From Gordonia hongkongensis (GTDB lineage Bacteria; Actinomycetota; Actinomycetes; Mycobacteriales; Mycobacteriaceae): 64,000 nt of DNA. A program made the position numbers and the translations under genes. The number at the start of each line of letters is the position of its first letter. Positions within the stretch are counted from its first letter, which is position 1. Location: positions 124,001 through 188,000 of the forward strand of contig NZ_CP095552.1 in the NCBI RefSeq assembly GCF_023078355.1. Direction: 5' to 3'. Below the pieces are notes generated by a model. It saw only the letters and a program-made list of their open reading frames with translations, ran no database searches and was not told the DNA's origin. Below are positions 17,266 to 25,977 of the stretch, piece after piece.

Positions 17266-18252
17266 ATGGGAAATAGTGACATCGGCAAGTTGTCGGTGGT
17301 GATCTGTGCCTACACCACCGACCGATGGGCTGACCTGATCCGATCGGTCGACGCCGCCGAACGCGAACTGACCGACGACGATGAACTGATCGTGGTGATC
17401 GACCACAACGACGAGCTGTTCGACCTGGCGAGGCGGGAGTTCGCCTCGTCGCTCAAGCCGCTGATCTGGGTGGTGGCCAACGACGAGAAGCGCGGTCTCT
17501 CCGGTGCCCGCAACTGCGGCACCCGTCTCGCGTCCGGTCAGGTCGTCGGGTTCGTCGATGACGATGCTGCCGTCGAACCCGAATGGCGCCGGCGACTTTC
17601 CGAGCAGTTCACCGACTCCGATGTAGCGGCGGTGGGCGGATACGCGGAGCCGGTGTGGCCCGGCGGCCGACCCCGTTGGTTTCCCCGGGAATGTGACTGG
17701 ACAGTGGGATGCAGTTACGCGGGTTTGCCGACCGCGCCGGCGCCGGTCCGCAACCTGATGGGGTGCAACATGGCGTTCCGTCGCCGGACCCTGCTCGACG
17801 TCGGGGGATTCGACACCGACCTCGGACGGGTGGGCACGCTTCCGGTGGGCTGCGAAGAGACCGAGTTGTGCATCCGGATCGCCCGATCTGACCCGGCCGC
17901 GAAGATCATCTTCGACCCGGATGTCCGTGTGCGACACCATGTGAGCCGGAACAGGACACACGTCCGGTACGTCTTGCGGAGGTCGTTCGGCGAGGGCGTC
18001 TCCAAACGACAGATCAGTGGCCTCGTCGGGGCAGCGGACGCCACGAGCTCGGAGCGTTCGTATCTCGCCAGGACGGTCCCGGCGGCCGTCCTGCATTACC
18101 TTCGTGACAGTGTGACGGCCGAGAAGCGCCGGACGGATCCCGGAGGACTCGGACGTTGCACCGTTCTCGCCGGGACCGTCGTCGCAGCAGGTCTGGGCTA
18201 CCTCTTCGCGATGCTGACCGAGGCGCGAAGCGCGTTGAGTCCTCAGACATGA
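17266..18252 (+). CDS. GT2-family glycosyltransferase
   Basis: A 328-residue enzyme with a GT-A domain: KLSVVICAYTTDRW (about 8-21), the GLSGARNCGTR block and metal-binding FVDDDAAVEPEW. MGCNMAFRR and CEETELCIRI match rhamnosyl/galactofuranosyl-type GT2 proteins. A C-terminal hydrophobic helix (about 300-318) may tether it to the membrane. It sits 42 bp after the GH16 gene, the only real gap in the operon, and overlaps the flippase gene by four bases. Confidence 0.87.
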   Translation: MGNSDIGKLSVVICAYTTDRWADLIRSVDAAERELTDDDELIVVIDHNDELFDLARREFASSLKPLIWVVANDEKRGLSGARNCGTRLASGQVVGFVDDDAAVEPEWRRRLSEQFTDSDVAAVGGYAEPVWPGGRPRWFPRECDWTVGCSYAGLPTAPAPVRNLMGCNMAFRRRTLLDVGGFDTDLGRVGTLPVGCEETELCIRIARSDPAAKIIFDPDVRVRHHVSRNRTHVRYVLRRSFGEGVSKRQISGLVGAADATSSERSYLARTVPAAVLHYLRDSVTAEKRRTDPGGLGRCTVLAGTVVAAGLGYLFAMLTEARSALSPQT

Positions 18253-19532
18253 GCATCGTGAGCAGGCCGGTGATGCTCGGCTCGAGGGCGATGACGGTGG
18301 ACTCCGTTGCCGTGGTGGCGAGCTTCTTCGTCACGGCTGGGGCGGGAATGCTCTTCTGGGTGGTCTCGGCCCGGGTCATCCCTCCACATGCGCTCGGCAT
18401 CCAGACCGCGCTGTTGTCACTTGTCACGACGGTCGGCACCATCACCGCGTACGGGGTGGGAAGTGCCTACAAGGCGATGCTGTCGACGCCCGACTGCCCA
18501 CGTCGCGAACGGTTGCTCGAGGGCCTGCTCATCACCATCGGCTCGGCCGCCGTCTTCGGCGTGATGGGCGGGATGATCGCGGGCGACATGCTCGAGAACC
18601 GGGTGGCGACCGTCGTGCTGGTGGCCTGCGGGTCCGTCGTCATGGCGCTTTTCGTACTCAAGGACGCCGCTCTGATCGGACTGCACGCCTCGCGCTGGCT
18701 TCCGATCGTCAATGTGGCCGCCGTGGTTCTGAAAGTGGCCCTCGTCTGCGTGTTGGCGAGTGTCGTGGGGCTCGCTGCGGTGTGGGCCACGATCGTGCCC
18801 GCCCTGCTCGGGGCGTGCGTGGTGTTCGTCGTCCTCGTGCCGCGGATTCTGCGGCGCCCCGAGAACCGCACAAGCCCGCACCGTGTCGTGGTGGTGGATC
18901 GCGCCCAGATGCCGATGTTCGCTCTGCGCGATGGCATCGGAAGCGCGACCTCGTTCGGACTCATCCTCGTGCTGCCGTTCCTCACCACGCTCGTCGCCGG
19001 ACCGGTTGCGGGTGCGACTCTGGCCTTGGCGCTCGCGGTGGCACAGGTGCTCGACTTCGTGCCGGATGGCATCGGAGCAGCACTCACCGCGCATCTCGCG
19101 CGCGATCCGGCGGCACTGGCCGGGCAGATCCGTCGAATCTGGGCCATCTCGCAATGTCTGGTCGTCGTCGGAGCAGGGGTTCTGATCGCAGCCTCGCCGC
19201 TCGTCGGGAAGATCTTCGGCCCGGCCTACTCGGGCTCGGAGTTCACGACGTCGTTGTGCCTGCTCGCGGCCGCCTCGGTCCTGCGCGTCCCGTATTCGAT
19301 CTGGATGTCAGTACTCCGGGCGGAGTTGGACACCAAGACGATCCTGCGAGGCAACACGGTGGTGTTCGTCATCACCTTTCCGGTCACCCTCGTGCTGGCG
19401 GGCACCTGGGGCAGCATCGGTGCGGGCTCGGGTTTGCTCGTCAGCTCGCTCCTGCTGGGCGCTGTCGGCACCTGGGACCTGAGACGACGATGGTTGTCGA
19501 ACGCAAAGGGTCACCGCAAGCTCGTCTGGTAG
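18249..19532 (+). CDS. Wzx-like polysaccharide flippase (MOP superfamily)
   Basis: A 427-residue protein with about 12 hydrophobic helices throughout and no soluble domain. Its layout resembles lipid-linked oligosaccharide flippases: an early helix pair (FFVTAGAGMLFWVVSARVIPPHALG), paired helices about every 30 residues and basic connecting loops. The expected role is moving undecaprenyl/decaprenyl-linked repeat units across the inner membrane. It is the last gene of the operon. The ATG at 18249 overlaps the preceding stop; the open frame upstream is inside the previous gene. Its end overlaps the convergent SDR gene by 22 bp. Confidence 0.8.
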   Translation: MSIVSRPVMLGSRAMTVDSVAVVASFFVTAGAGMLFWVVSARVIPPHALGIQTALLSLVTTVGTITAYGVGSAYKAMLSTPDCPRRERLLEGLLITIGSAAVFGVMGGMIAGDMLENRVATVVLVACGSVVMALFVLKDAALIGLHASRWLPIVNVAAVVLKVALVCVLASVVGLAAVWATIVPALLGACVVFVVLVPRILRRPENRTSPHRVVVVDRAQMPMFALRDGIGSATSFGLILVLPFLTTLVAGPVAGATLALALAVAQVLDFVPDGIGAALTAHLARDPAALAGQIRRIWAISQCLVVVGAGVLIAASPLVGKIFGPAYSGSEFTTSLCLLAAASVLRVPYSIWMSVLRAELDTKTILRGNTVVFVITFPVTLVLAGTWGSIGAGSGLLVSSLLLGAVGTWDLRRRWLSNAKGHRKLVW

Positions 19533-20308
19533 CGGCGCATCCCACGCAGCCACCGGTCGTAGTCGGCGCCCTTCTGGCGGTACATGTCGAGGACCTCCGG
19601 GTGCGGGAGGATGAGGAAGCGTTCGTCGGCGACGGCCTCCAGGACGATCGCGGCCACCGTCCCGGGGGTGAGTACCGCGCCGGCGCTCTCGACCGCCCGC
19701 TGCATCAACCGCTGTTCGGTGGTGGCGGAATCACCGTCGGGCCGTAGCAGTTTGGTGTCGACACCCATCGGGCAGAGGCAGCTGACCCGGACTCCGGCGT
19801 CGCCGTGGGTGATGTTGAGCCATTCCGCGAAGCCGACCGCGGCATGTTTGGTGACCGAGTACGGCGCGTTGCCGATCTGGGTGAGCAGACCCGCGGCCGA
19901 CGCCGTGCTGACGAAGTAGCCGCTGCCTCGTTCCACCCAGTCCGGGATGAGGCGTCGAGCAGCTCGTATGTGGGCGCGGAGGTTGACGTCGAAGGCGAGA
20001 TCCCACACGTCCTCCTCGGTGTCGACACCGCCGCCCAGTCCGACCCCGGCGTTGGCGAAGTAGAGGTCGACCGGACCGAAGGTGTTCTCCGCCAACCGGA
20101 CCGCGGCGTCGATGTGTTCGTCGGACGAGGCATCACCGGCGAGCGCGGTAGCCGAATCGCCCAGCTCCTCGGCGACGGCCCGGGCACCGGACTCGTCGAG
20201 ATCCGTGACGACGACCCGCGCGCCCGCATCGACCAGGGCATGCGCGATGGCCGCGCCGATACCTCCACCGCCACCCGTGACGATGGCAACCTTGCCTGCG
20301 ACGTCCAT
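19511..20308 (-). CDS. Classical short-chain dehydrogenase/reductase
   Basis: A 265-residue Rossmann enzyme. TGGGGGIGAA (11-20) binds NAD(P), D36 after the second strand suggests NAD(H) preference, NAG lies in the YFANAGVG block, and the catalytic residues are S137, Y150 and K154 (APYSVTK). It oxidises or reduces an alcohol/ketone of unknown identity. The ATG at 20308 has AAGGAG seven bases upstream; the longer frame to 20503 crosses repeat sequence and is unlikely. It is on the opposite strand from the glycan operon, which it overlaps by its last 22 bp, so it is not part of it. Confidence 0.88.
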   Translation of the reverse strand: MDVAGKVAIVTGGGGGIGAAIAHALVDAGARVVVTDLDESGARAVAEELGDSATALAGDASSDEHIDAAVRLAENTFGPVDLYFANAGVGLGGGVDTEEDVWDLAFDVNLRAHIRAARRLIPDWVERGSGYFVSTASAAGLLTQIGNAPYSVTKHAAVGFAEWLNITHGDAGVRVSCLCPMGVDTKLLRPDGDSATTEQRLMQRAVESAGAVLTPGTVAAIVLEAVADERFLILPHPEVLDMYRQKGADYDRWLRGMRRYQTSLR

Positions 20309-20367
20309 GGATCTCCTTCGATCGCCGATGTGTGGGTCCAGAGTTACCAGACGGCGGGGCGAAATCC

Positions 20368-20451
20368 CGCTCCCTGAGGTGCGAGGAGCGTAAGCCGCCG
20401 GGCCGAGCAAGCGACGAAGGAGCGCGTCGAGGTCGACGAGCCTCGAAGGGC
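20368..20451 (-). repeat. Dispersed intergenic repeat, copy 1
   Basis: On the minus strand this begins CCCTTCGAGGCTCGTCG and ends CGCTCCTCGCACCTCAGGG. The same two blocks occur at 51215-51260 and 55949-56026. Here they are separated by about 40 bp of unrelated GC-rich sequence. It lies in the divergent spacer between the SDR and the RibD-like gene. Confidence 0.7.
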
Positions 20452-20547
20452 CCCGACAGAGGTCACGAGACTCTCGACGCCGATGACTTTCCCGCCGCCC
20501 CACGGTCTGACATCGTGACGTTCACCGAAGTGACGAGAGGCAGCGCA

Positions 20548-21090
20548 ATGGGAAAGATCCACGTCCACGAGTTCATCACCCTCGACGGCAGCTACGAGGA
20601 CCCGAGTTTCACGATGCCGTACGGTTTCCCCGACGCGCTCGGCGAGACACTCAGTTCGTTCATGAACGACTGCACCGGAATCCTGCTCGGACGCAACACC
20701 TTCGAGATGTTCGGCCCGGCATGGTCGGACCGGACCGTCGACGACGATCCCGGCGCCCCGTTCTTCAACGGCACCACCGAATACGTGGTGTCCTCGACCC
20801 TCGACGAGGCGACCGGGTGGCAGAACTCCGAGGTCATCGGGGCCTACGACGCGGACCGGACCCGCGACCTCAAGAAGGACCGTGACCTCTACATCAGCGG
20901 CAGTGGCACCCTCGTGCGGGCGCTGCTGCGCGACAAGCTGATCGACGAGTTGCACCTGCTGGTCTATCCGGTCGTCCTCGGCAGCGGTGCCCGCCTGTTC
21001 GACGGTCTGGCCGACCTGCCGCTCACGCTCGTCGGCACCGACGTCTTCGACAACGGCGTCGTGCACCTGTCGTACAGCTCCACCGACTGA
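20548..21090 (+). CDS. RibD C-terminal/dihydrofolate-reductase-like protein
   Basis: A 180-residue protein of the YwjB/RibD_C family, NADPH-dependent reductase fold. Visible blocks are FITLDGSYEDP near the N-terminus, GILLGRNTFEMFGPAW, the nucleotide-binding YISGSGTLVRALL and LLVYPVVLGSGARLF. Members reduce pteridine- or pyrimidine-like substrates, but most have no known role. The ATG at 20548 follows GAGAGG; the upstream frame enters a repeat and is rejected. It stands alone. Confidence 0.85.
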   Translation: MGKIHVHEFITLDGSYEDPSFTMPYGFPDALGETLSSFMNDCTGILLGRNTFEMFGPAWSDRTVDDDPGAPFFNGTTEYVVSSTLDEATGWQNSEVIGAYDADRTRDLKKDRDLYISGSGTLVRALLRDKLIDELHLLVYPVVLGSGARLFDGLADLPLTLVGTDVFDNGVVHLSYSSTD

Positions 21091-21167
21091 GCGGCTGTTG
21101 CCGGATTGGCCTCGGAGGTGCTCGGGACGTCACCCCGCTCTCTGAGGAGCAGAGACACCGGCGGAGA

Positions 21168-22448
21168 TCACACCCCCGGCGACCCGCCGGCGAGGTCCAT
21201 CGCGGTGAGGAGCAACCGGGCGACGCGGGCGTAGGCCTGGTGCTCGGCCTCGCAGAGCGCGATCTCCTCGTCGCCGAGTTCGGCCTTGCGGGCGGTCGTG
21301 AGATTGTCCATCCACTCCCGCATCTCGGCCGCGCAGATGTCGAAGAACTCGTGGACGCGCTCACGGTCCTGACGGCACATGGCCAGCACGGTCGTCGGGG
21401 AGAGCTTGTTGTCGAGCTTCTGGTTGACCCGTAGGAGCCCCTGCAGCGCCACGGGAAGGCGATCGCCACGGCGGCGGTGCTCCAGTTTGGGGCCGCTCTC
21501 GAGGCGTCGGATCATCTCCCCGCGCGCCGACCGGGCGAAGTCGTCCCAGCGTCGGAGTGCGGCATCGAGATTGGCCGGACTGAAGACCGCGACGTCGATG
21601 CGGCGCTGGGCGAAGACGAGCCCGTTGCGTACGACCAGCGCGACTTCGGGCCACCGCGGCGAGAACTCGGCGACGACCATTCCGAGCAGCGAGGGTGCGG
21701 GCACCGACGAGCTGAGGATGGTCACGATCTCCAGGGAGCGGGCGTCTCGGGTCGGCCGGAGCAGTGAGGTGCCCGTCGACCGCAGGAAGATGGCCTTGCG
21801 TGGGCTCACCACGGCGGGACGTCCGGCCGCGCTCATCGCGGCGCGGGCCAGTTCCACGAGATGGTCTTTCGACTGCGGCACCACCCCGCCCTCGACGGGG
21901 GCGTCGAGGAAACGGGCCGGGGCGGTGAAGCGCAGGGTGTCGGCGTCCGTGCTGCCGGCTCGATCCGAGTCGACCGGCCGGCCGGCGTCGGTCTCGTCGG
22001 CGTCGATACCGTCAGCCGGGGAGTGGTGTCGGGCGAAGGACGGGTCGCCGATGCTCACGAACGACGGGTGGATGACACCCCACACCTCGCGCAACGCCCG
22101 CACGGCGGCGCCGGCGAGGTCGCCGGACCGAACGGCATCGGCTTCGAAGCAGAAGGCGCTGCGACCCTCGAGCCGGCACCAGCCTCGGTCGACGATGTAG
22201 GTGGCCTGGCGCATCCACCGGTCCTTGTCGGTCCAGGTGAGGTCCCCCGCCGAGATGGTGCAGCGCAGGCGGTCCGCCGACTCTCGACTCCCGGCCACCG
22301 CGAAGGTCATCCGTCGTCGCCATCCGCCGGCGGCCGCCTCGACGATCGACAGCGTCTGACCCGGCAGGAGACGTGGCACCCGAACCGCGAGAGTGTCGGC
22401 GAAGTCCCGCCAGGCCGCCTCGAGGTCGGCGTCGAAATCGGGGGACAT
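21168..22448 (-). CDS. TY-Chap-like protein, paralogue A
   Basis: 426 residues. The N-terminal 130 residues (ADLEAAWRDFADTLAVRVPRL, GQTLSIVEA, FAVAGSRESADRLRCTI, EVWGVIHPSFV) resemble the TY-Chap (YopN/CesT-YbjN-like) domain of actinobacteria; the assignment is tentative. A Ser/Asp-rich linker (about 147-172) joins it to a larger domain containing RPAVVSPRKAIFLRS and a C-terminal helical bundle. It is a paralogue of the protein at 23476-24645, with the same domain order. It is the last of three minus-strand genes; GAGGAG precedes the ATG. No catalytic motif is seen; a peptide-binding or chaperone role is only an inference. Confidence 0.65.
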   Translation of the reverse strand: MSPDFDADLEAAWRDFADTLAVRVPRLLPGQTLSIVEAAAGGWRRRMTFAVAGSRESADRLRCTISAGDLTWTDKDRWMRQATYIVDRGWCRLEGRSAFCFEADAVRSGDLAGAAVRALREVWGVIHPSFVSIGDPSFARHHSPADGIDADETDAGRPVDSDRAGSTDADTLRFTAPARFLDAPVEGGVVPQSKDHLVELARAAMSAAGRPAVVSPRKAIFLRSTGTSLLRPTRDARSLEIVTILSSSVPAPSLLGMVVAEFSPRWPEVALVVRNGLVFAQRRIDVAVFSPANLDAALRRWDDFARSARGEMIRRLESGPKLEHRRRGDRLPVALQGLLRVNQKLDNKLSPTTVLAMCRQDRERVHEFFDICAAEMREWMDNLTTARKAELGDEEIALCEAEHQAYARVARLLLTAMDLAGGSPGV

Positions 22449-22535
22449 GCAGGCTCCTCGTGGGCGGGACGTACGCGGACCGGATCCGAATAGTACGACG
22501 CCGCGCAGACACCCGTGGCGACACCCGCAACAGAA

Positions 22536-23333
22536 CTACAGGGGGGCGGAGTGCTCGATCGTCTCGTCGTAGACCGGGTCCCACGGGAGATCGTGGTCGG
22601 CGTAGTCGGTGCTCGTCAGCGCCACGTGGGGTACCGGTTCCCCGGTGAGCGATTTCCACGTGATCGAGTTGACGATGCGGACCGCGGCGGCGTCGGACGT
22701 CGTCGGATGCCAGGTGTCCGCGGACTCCAGCGGACCCATCACGCGCGGCGCGGGGAGCCGGGGATGCGCACCGGACTGCCCGGCTCGCGACATGTCGCAG
22801 AGCACACAGGTCCCCGACGCCGACGGCAGATGACGGCGGCGTCCGGCCCACGCTTCGGCGCGCATCGGGATGACCGTCAACTGCACGAGCGTCCCGGCGG
22901 CGCTTCCGACGGCGTGCGTCGACGGTGCGACGAACTGACGGTTGCCGCCGGCAAGGCTCCGATACGAGGCGAGGGACGGTTGTGTGGGCACCTCGAGGTA
23001 GTCTCCGGCGTCGAAGTCCGGTGCGCCCGTGAACGCGTGGCCGCTGATGACGTTGACACCGTCGACGCCGACCATCACCAGGAACGGATGTAGGTGCGGT
23101 GAGGAGAAGTCGAGCCAGGTGGCCTCCGACTGCCACATGGGGATGGTCGCGTGCGCGTCGCCGTCGGGTGAACCCTGAGCGAGGCGGAGGGCGCCATGGC
23201 CGCCGACCGCGCCGGGCCGTCCGACCGGGTCCGGGGTGCGCAGAGCCCGCTGAAACGTGACGTGCAACCGCGCGTCGCGACCCAGTTCGGGAAAGGTGAT
23301 CGTGAGTGCGCCGCGATCCGTGGTGATGGCCAT
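22536..23333 (-). CDS. Uncharacterised protein between two TY-Chap-like genes
   Basis: 265 residues, no signal peptide and no membrane segment. Sequence features are a beta-rich middle (HPFLVMVGVDGVNVISGHAF) and Trp-containing strands (MWQSEATWLDF). A single pair of cysteines lies in SGTCVLCDMSR, a CxxC that could bind metal or form a disulphide. The position between two paralogous genes, 87 and 142 bp away on the same strand, suggests a shared function. I do not recognise the family. Confidence 0.6.
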   Translation of the reverse strand: MAITTDRGALTITFPELGRDARLHVTFQRALRTPDPVGRPGAVGGHGALRLAQGSPDGDAHATIPMWQSEATWLDFSSPHLHPFLVMVGVDGVNVISGHAFTGAPDFDAGDYLEVPTQPSLASYRSLAGGNRQFVAPSTHAVGSAAGTLVQLTVIPMRAEAWAGRRRHLPSASGTCVLCDMSRAGQSGAHPRLPAPRVMGPLESADTWHPTTSDAAAVRIVNSITWKSLTGEPVPHVALTSTDYADHDLPWDPVYDETIEHSAPL

Positions 23334-23475
23334 GTGAGGGCTCCGATCGATGACTGAACCGCTGAGGGTTGCCTAACCGATTGAACGCCTCATCTGGCCG
23401 CGGTGCGATGCTCCGCGTCGAAAATCGTCCGCGCAGACTACGTGCAGAGGTGTTGTCGGTACCGATTTGCCTGAG

Positions 23476-24645
23476 TCACTTGGCCGGTGAGCTGCGATCC
23501 GCGGCGTCGTCGTCGGACAGCACGACGACGCGCAGCGCCGCCCGCAGGTTGTGCGTGGTCGCCTTCCAGGCTTCGGCTTCATGGCGGCACGCGTCGGCCT
23601 CGGCCGGGTCCGACGCGGCGGCCGCGTCGACCGCCGACCGCCGCCAGGTGAGGTGCTGCTCCTCGCTGGTGTTGATGTACGAGAGGATGTCGGCCTGGCT
23701 GTACCGGCAGATCTTGGCGACCTCGCGGGCGGACAGCGAGCGGCCGTCGGGGTCGAGTTCGAGCAGTGTCTGCAGAGCGTCGGGGAAACGGCCGTCGTTC
23801 CTCGCGGTCAGTGGTGCGTCCTCACCGACCTTGGCGATGACCGACGGGGCGCAGTCGGCCAGGAACGTGAACCACTCGGCCAGCGCCGAGCTCAGGTTGT
23901 GCGGATGGAATACGGCGCACTCGACGGTCAGCGTCGCGAAGACCTCGTCCTCGAGGAGATGCACACGTACCGCCGACCCCATGGTCGGCTGGGCGGCGAC
24001 GATGTCGGCGGCGCGCCGGCGGTCGGTGATGTCACCGGCGAGGCGCGCGAAGAACTCGAAGCGGGGTGCGTCGCTGCGCGGACTCAGCCACGACGAGACG
24101 GGCTTGGTGGGCAGGGCGATGTCGCCGTCGGCGTCGGTCTGGATACGGCAGCCGGTGAGGTCCTCGAGCGAGCCGACGAGCAAGGCCCGCAGATGGTCGG
24201 CGTCGAACGGCTGGACCGCGACCTCGATCTGGGGTTCGGGGCGCGCGGCAGGCGAATGGTCCAGGAACGCGGGGTGCACGACCTCCCAGACCTGCCGGAG
24301 CGTCAGCACCGTCGTGTGCGCGAGCTGATCGACGCGGCGCCGCCCGACTTCGAAGATGTGGGTTCCGTTGCGCAGACGTCGCCACCCGAGGGCGGCGAGG
24401 AGGTCGAGATGCTCGGCGAAGTACTCCGGCGTGGGATGCAGGTCGGTGTCCTCGATGGTGCAGCGCAGCCGGCGCGAACCGGTGACCGAGAATCGCATCG
24501 TCCCGTGCGGACCCTCCGGGATGGCGGGGTCCTGCTGGATCGTGAGGGTCTCGCCCAGCTCGAGATGCGACAGACGATCTCCGACGTGCAACGCGAACGT
24601 GCGCCACGCGTCGTCGATGTTCGAGTCCACGGTGAAGTCGGTCAT
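23476..24645 (-). CDS. TY-Chap-like protein, paralogue B
   Basis: 389 residues with the same plan as paralogue A: N-terminal domain (IDDAWRTFALHVGDRLSHL, GETLTIQQD, FSVTGSRRLRCTI, QVWEVVHPAFL), a middle domain, then a C-terminal helical part with an Ala-rich amphipathic end. Here the linker is shorter. The ATG at 24645 has AAGGGAG upstream; the longer frame to 24711 is without support. It is the first gene of the three-gene minus-strand group. Function unknown; TY-Chap relatives are thought to bind partner proteins, so a secretion or complex-assembly role is possible. Confidence 0.65.
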   Translation of the reverse strand: MTDFTVDSNIDDAWRTFALHVGDRLSHLELGETLTIQQDPAIPEGPHGTMRFSVTGSRRLRCTIEDTDLHPTPEYFAEHLDLLAALGWRRLRNGTHIFEVGRRRVDQLAHTTVLTLRQVWEVVHPAFLDHSPAARPEPQIEVAVQPFDADHLRALLVGSLEDLTGCRIQTDADGDIALPTKPVSSWLSPRSDAPRFEFFARLAGDITDRRRAADIVAAQPTMGSAVRVHLLEDEVFATLTVECAVFHPHNLSSALAEWFTFLADCAPSVIAKVGEDAPLTARNDGRFPDALQTLLELDPDGRSLSAREVAKICRYSQADILSYINTSEEQHLTWRRSAVDAAAASDPAEADACRHEAEAWKATTHNLRAALRVVVLSDDDAADRSSPAK

Positions 24646-24890
24646 CTCGACTCCCTTCCTCGTGCGCTGACGTGCATGCGCATTGTGCAGCGATGTCAGG
24701 ATCGGGAGCACGCTCCACCGAGCTGTTCGACGGCCGGCCCCGAACCCGCCTTCGGACTTCAGGTTATGTGACTCGGCCGACAGACTTGGTCACTTGAACA
24801 GACCCGTCGACGAAGCCTTGCCCGAACCGTACCCCTAGGTCGGCGGCCCGGCTGACTCAGGCATCGGTTGTTAACCGACAAGAAGTACTT

Positions 24891-24912
24891 GTGTCCCCAG
24901 CCCGGGGGACAC
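24891..24912 (-). terminator. Hairpin after the anti-sigma kinase gene
   Basis: GTGTCCCC and GGGGACAC pair perfectly around a 6-nt loop, 18 bp beyond the stop of the minus-strand gene ending at 24931. There is no long U-tract, as is usual in actinobacteria. Confidence 0.5.
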
Positions 24913-24930
24913 CCGTCTCACGGGCGGTTC

Positions 24931-25392
24931 TCAGACGCTCTGTCGTTGACGCCAGCTCAGGGTCACCGAGGTCCCGTGCGGTCCGCTGGTGACGTCGGAT
25001 GCGTCGCAGAGTGCCGAGATCAGGGCGAGTCCGCGACCGCGGTACGGCGACGACGACGCATCTGTCTTCCACTGCCCCGTGTCGGTGACCCTGACCTCCA
25101 GGGACTCGTCGCGCGTCTTCCGCGCCCGGACATCGATGGCACCGGGCCGGGTGCCGGGCGATGGGGTGGCGTAGGCGTGCTCGGCCGCGTTGGCGACCGC
25201 CTCGTAGACCGCGAGGACGATGTCGCTGCGACGCTCGACGTCCACGCTGATCGTCGCGTCCAGCCACTGCGCGAACTGTTGCCGGAAGCGGTAGGCGGAC
25301 TCGGGAGAGGCCGTGACCGAAAATGCGAGACCGGTCGCGTCCGTCCCGTCCGAGTCGCCGGGGTCTCGGTGAGCCGATGAGATCCGAACCAT
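24931..25392 (-). CDS. Anti-sigma regulatory factor (RsbW-like ATPase)
   Basis: A 153-residue single-domain HATPase_c_2 protein. The N-box helix reads DIVLAVYEAVANAAEHA (about 62-78) with the ATP/Mg Asn; the G1 box is VRVTDTGQWK and the G2-like loop is YRGRGLALISALCD. Such proteins bind a sigma factor or phosphorylate a STAS antagonist on Ser. Its partner gene lies six bases upstream and encodes that STAS protein, so the two form a partner-switch module. No sigma-factor gene is next to them. Confidence 0.85.
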   Translation of the reverse strand: MVRISSAHRDPGDSDGTDATGLAFSVTASPESAYRFRQQFAQWLDATISVDVERRSDIVLAVYEAVANAAEHAYATPSPGTRPGAIDVRARKTRDESLEVRVTDTGQWKTDASSSPYRGRGLALISALCDASDVTSGPHGTSVTLSWRQRQSV

Positions 25393-25398
25393 CTGTGA

Positions 25399-25830
25399 CT
25401 AACCAGCCGGACGGTCGGCCAGCCCCTCTGTGGTGGTCATGGCCGTGATCGCATGGTTCAGCGTCGGGTAGAGCACCATCGTCTGGTCGAGGCCCATGAT
25501 GGTGAGGGGGCGGGCGGTCGCCGGTCCGGCGGCCACGACTCCGAACATGCCGGTGGGTGCGATGGCCTCGTGTGCCGCGACGAGCGCCGCCATCCCGGCG
25601 GAGGCCAGGAACTCGGTGGTTGTCAGGTCGATGATCAGACCGTCGGGTTGTCCGCTCAGCGCCTGCGACACGGCGTCGGACAATTGCGGGGCGGTGAGCA
25701 CGTCGATGCTGCCCTCCACGGTCAGGATCACCAGTTGCTCATGTGCTGCGGACACCACCGACATCAGCGCGCGTCCGGCACTCAGGCCACTGTCGTCGAC
25801 GATCACAGCATCAGGATTCTCTGCCTGCAT
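25399..25830 (-). CDS. STAS-domain anti-sigma factor antagonist
   Basis: A 143-residue SpoIIAA/RsbV-like protein. A mostly disordered N-terminus of about 28 residues precedes the STAS fold: LVILTVEGSIDVLTAPQL, then LIIDLTTTEFLASAGMAAL, where S77 is the expected phosphorylation site. Unphosphorylated it should bind the adjacent RsbW-like kinase and free a sigma factor. The ATG at 25830 follows GAGAGGG; the longer frame upstream is not supported. It forms an operon with 24931-25392. Confidence 0.86.
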   Translation of the reverse strand: MQAENPDAVIVDDSGLSAGRALMSVVSAAHEQLVILTVEGSIDVLTAPQLSDAVSQALSGQPDGLIIDLTTTEFLASAGMAALVAAHEAIAPTGMFGVVAAGPATARPLTIMGLDQTMVLYPTLNHAITAMTTTEGLADRPAG

Positions 25831-25977
25831 CGGGTGGCCCTCTCTACGGGGGACGGCGGCAGCCCGACTTGCGGCCCCGTCCCGGGAGATGTACGACGGC
25901 AGCTGCTCAACCGGTGATCCCATCGTGCCACGGCATGACGCCACGCCGGTACCGGGGTGCGCGAACGCCCTCGGCGG

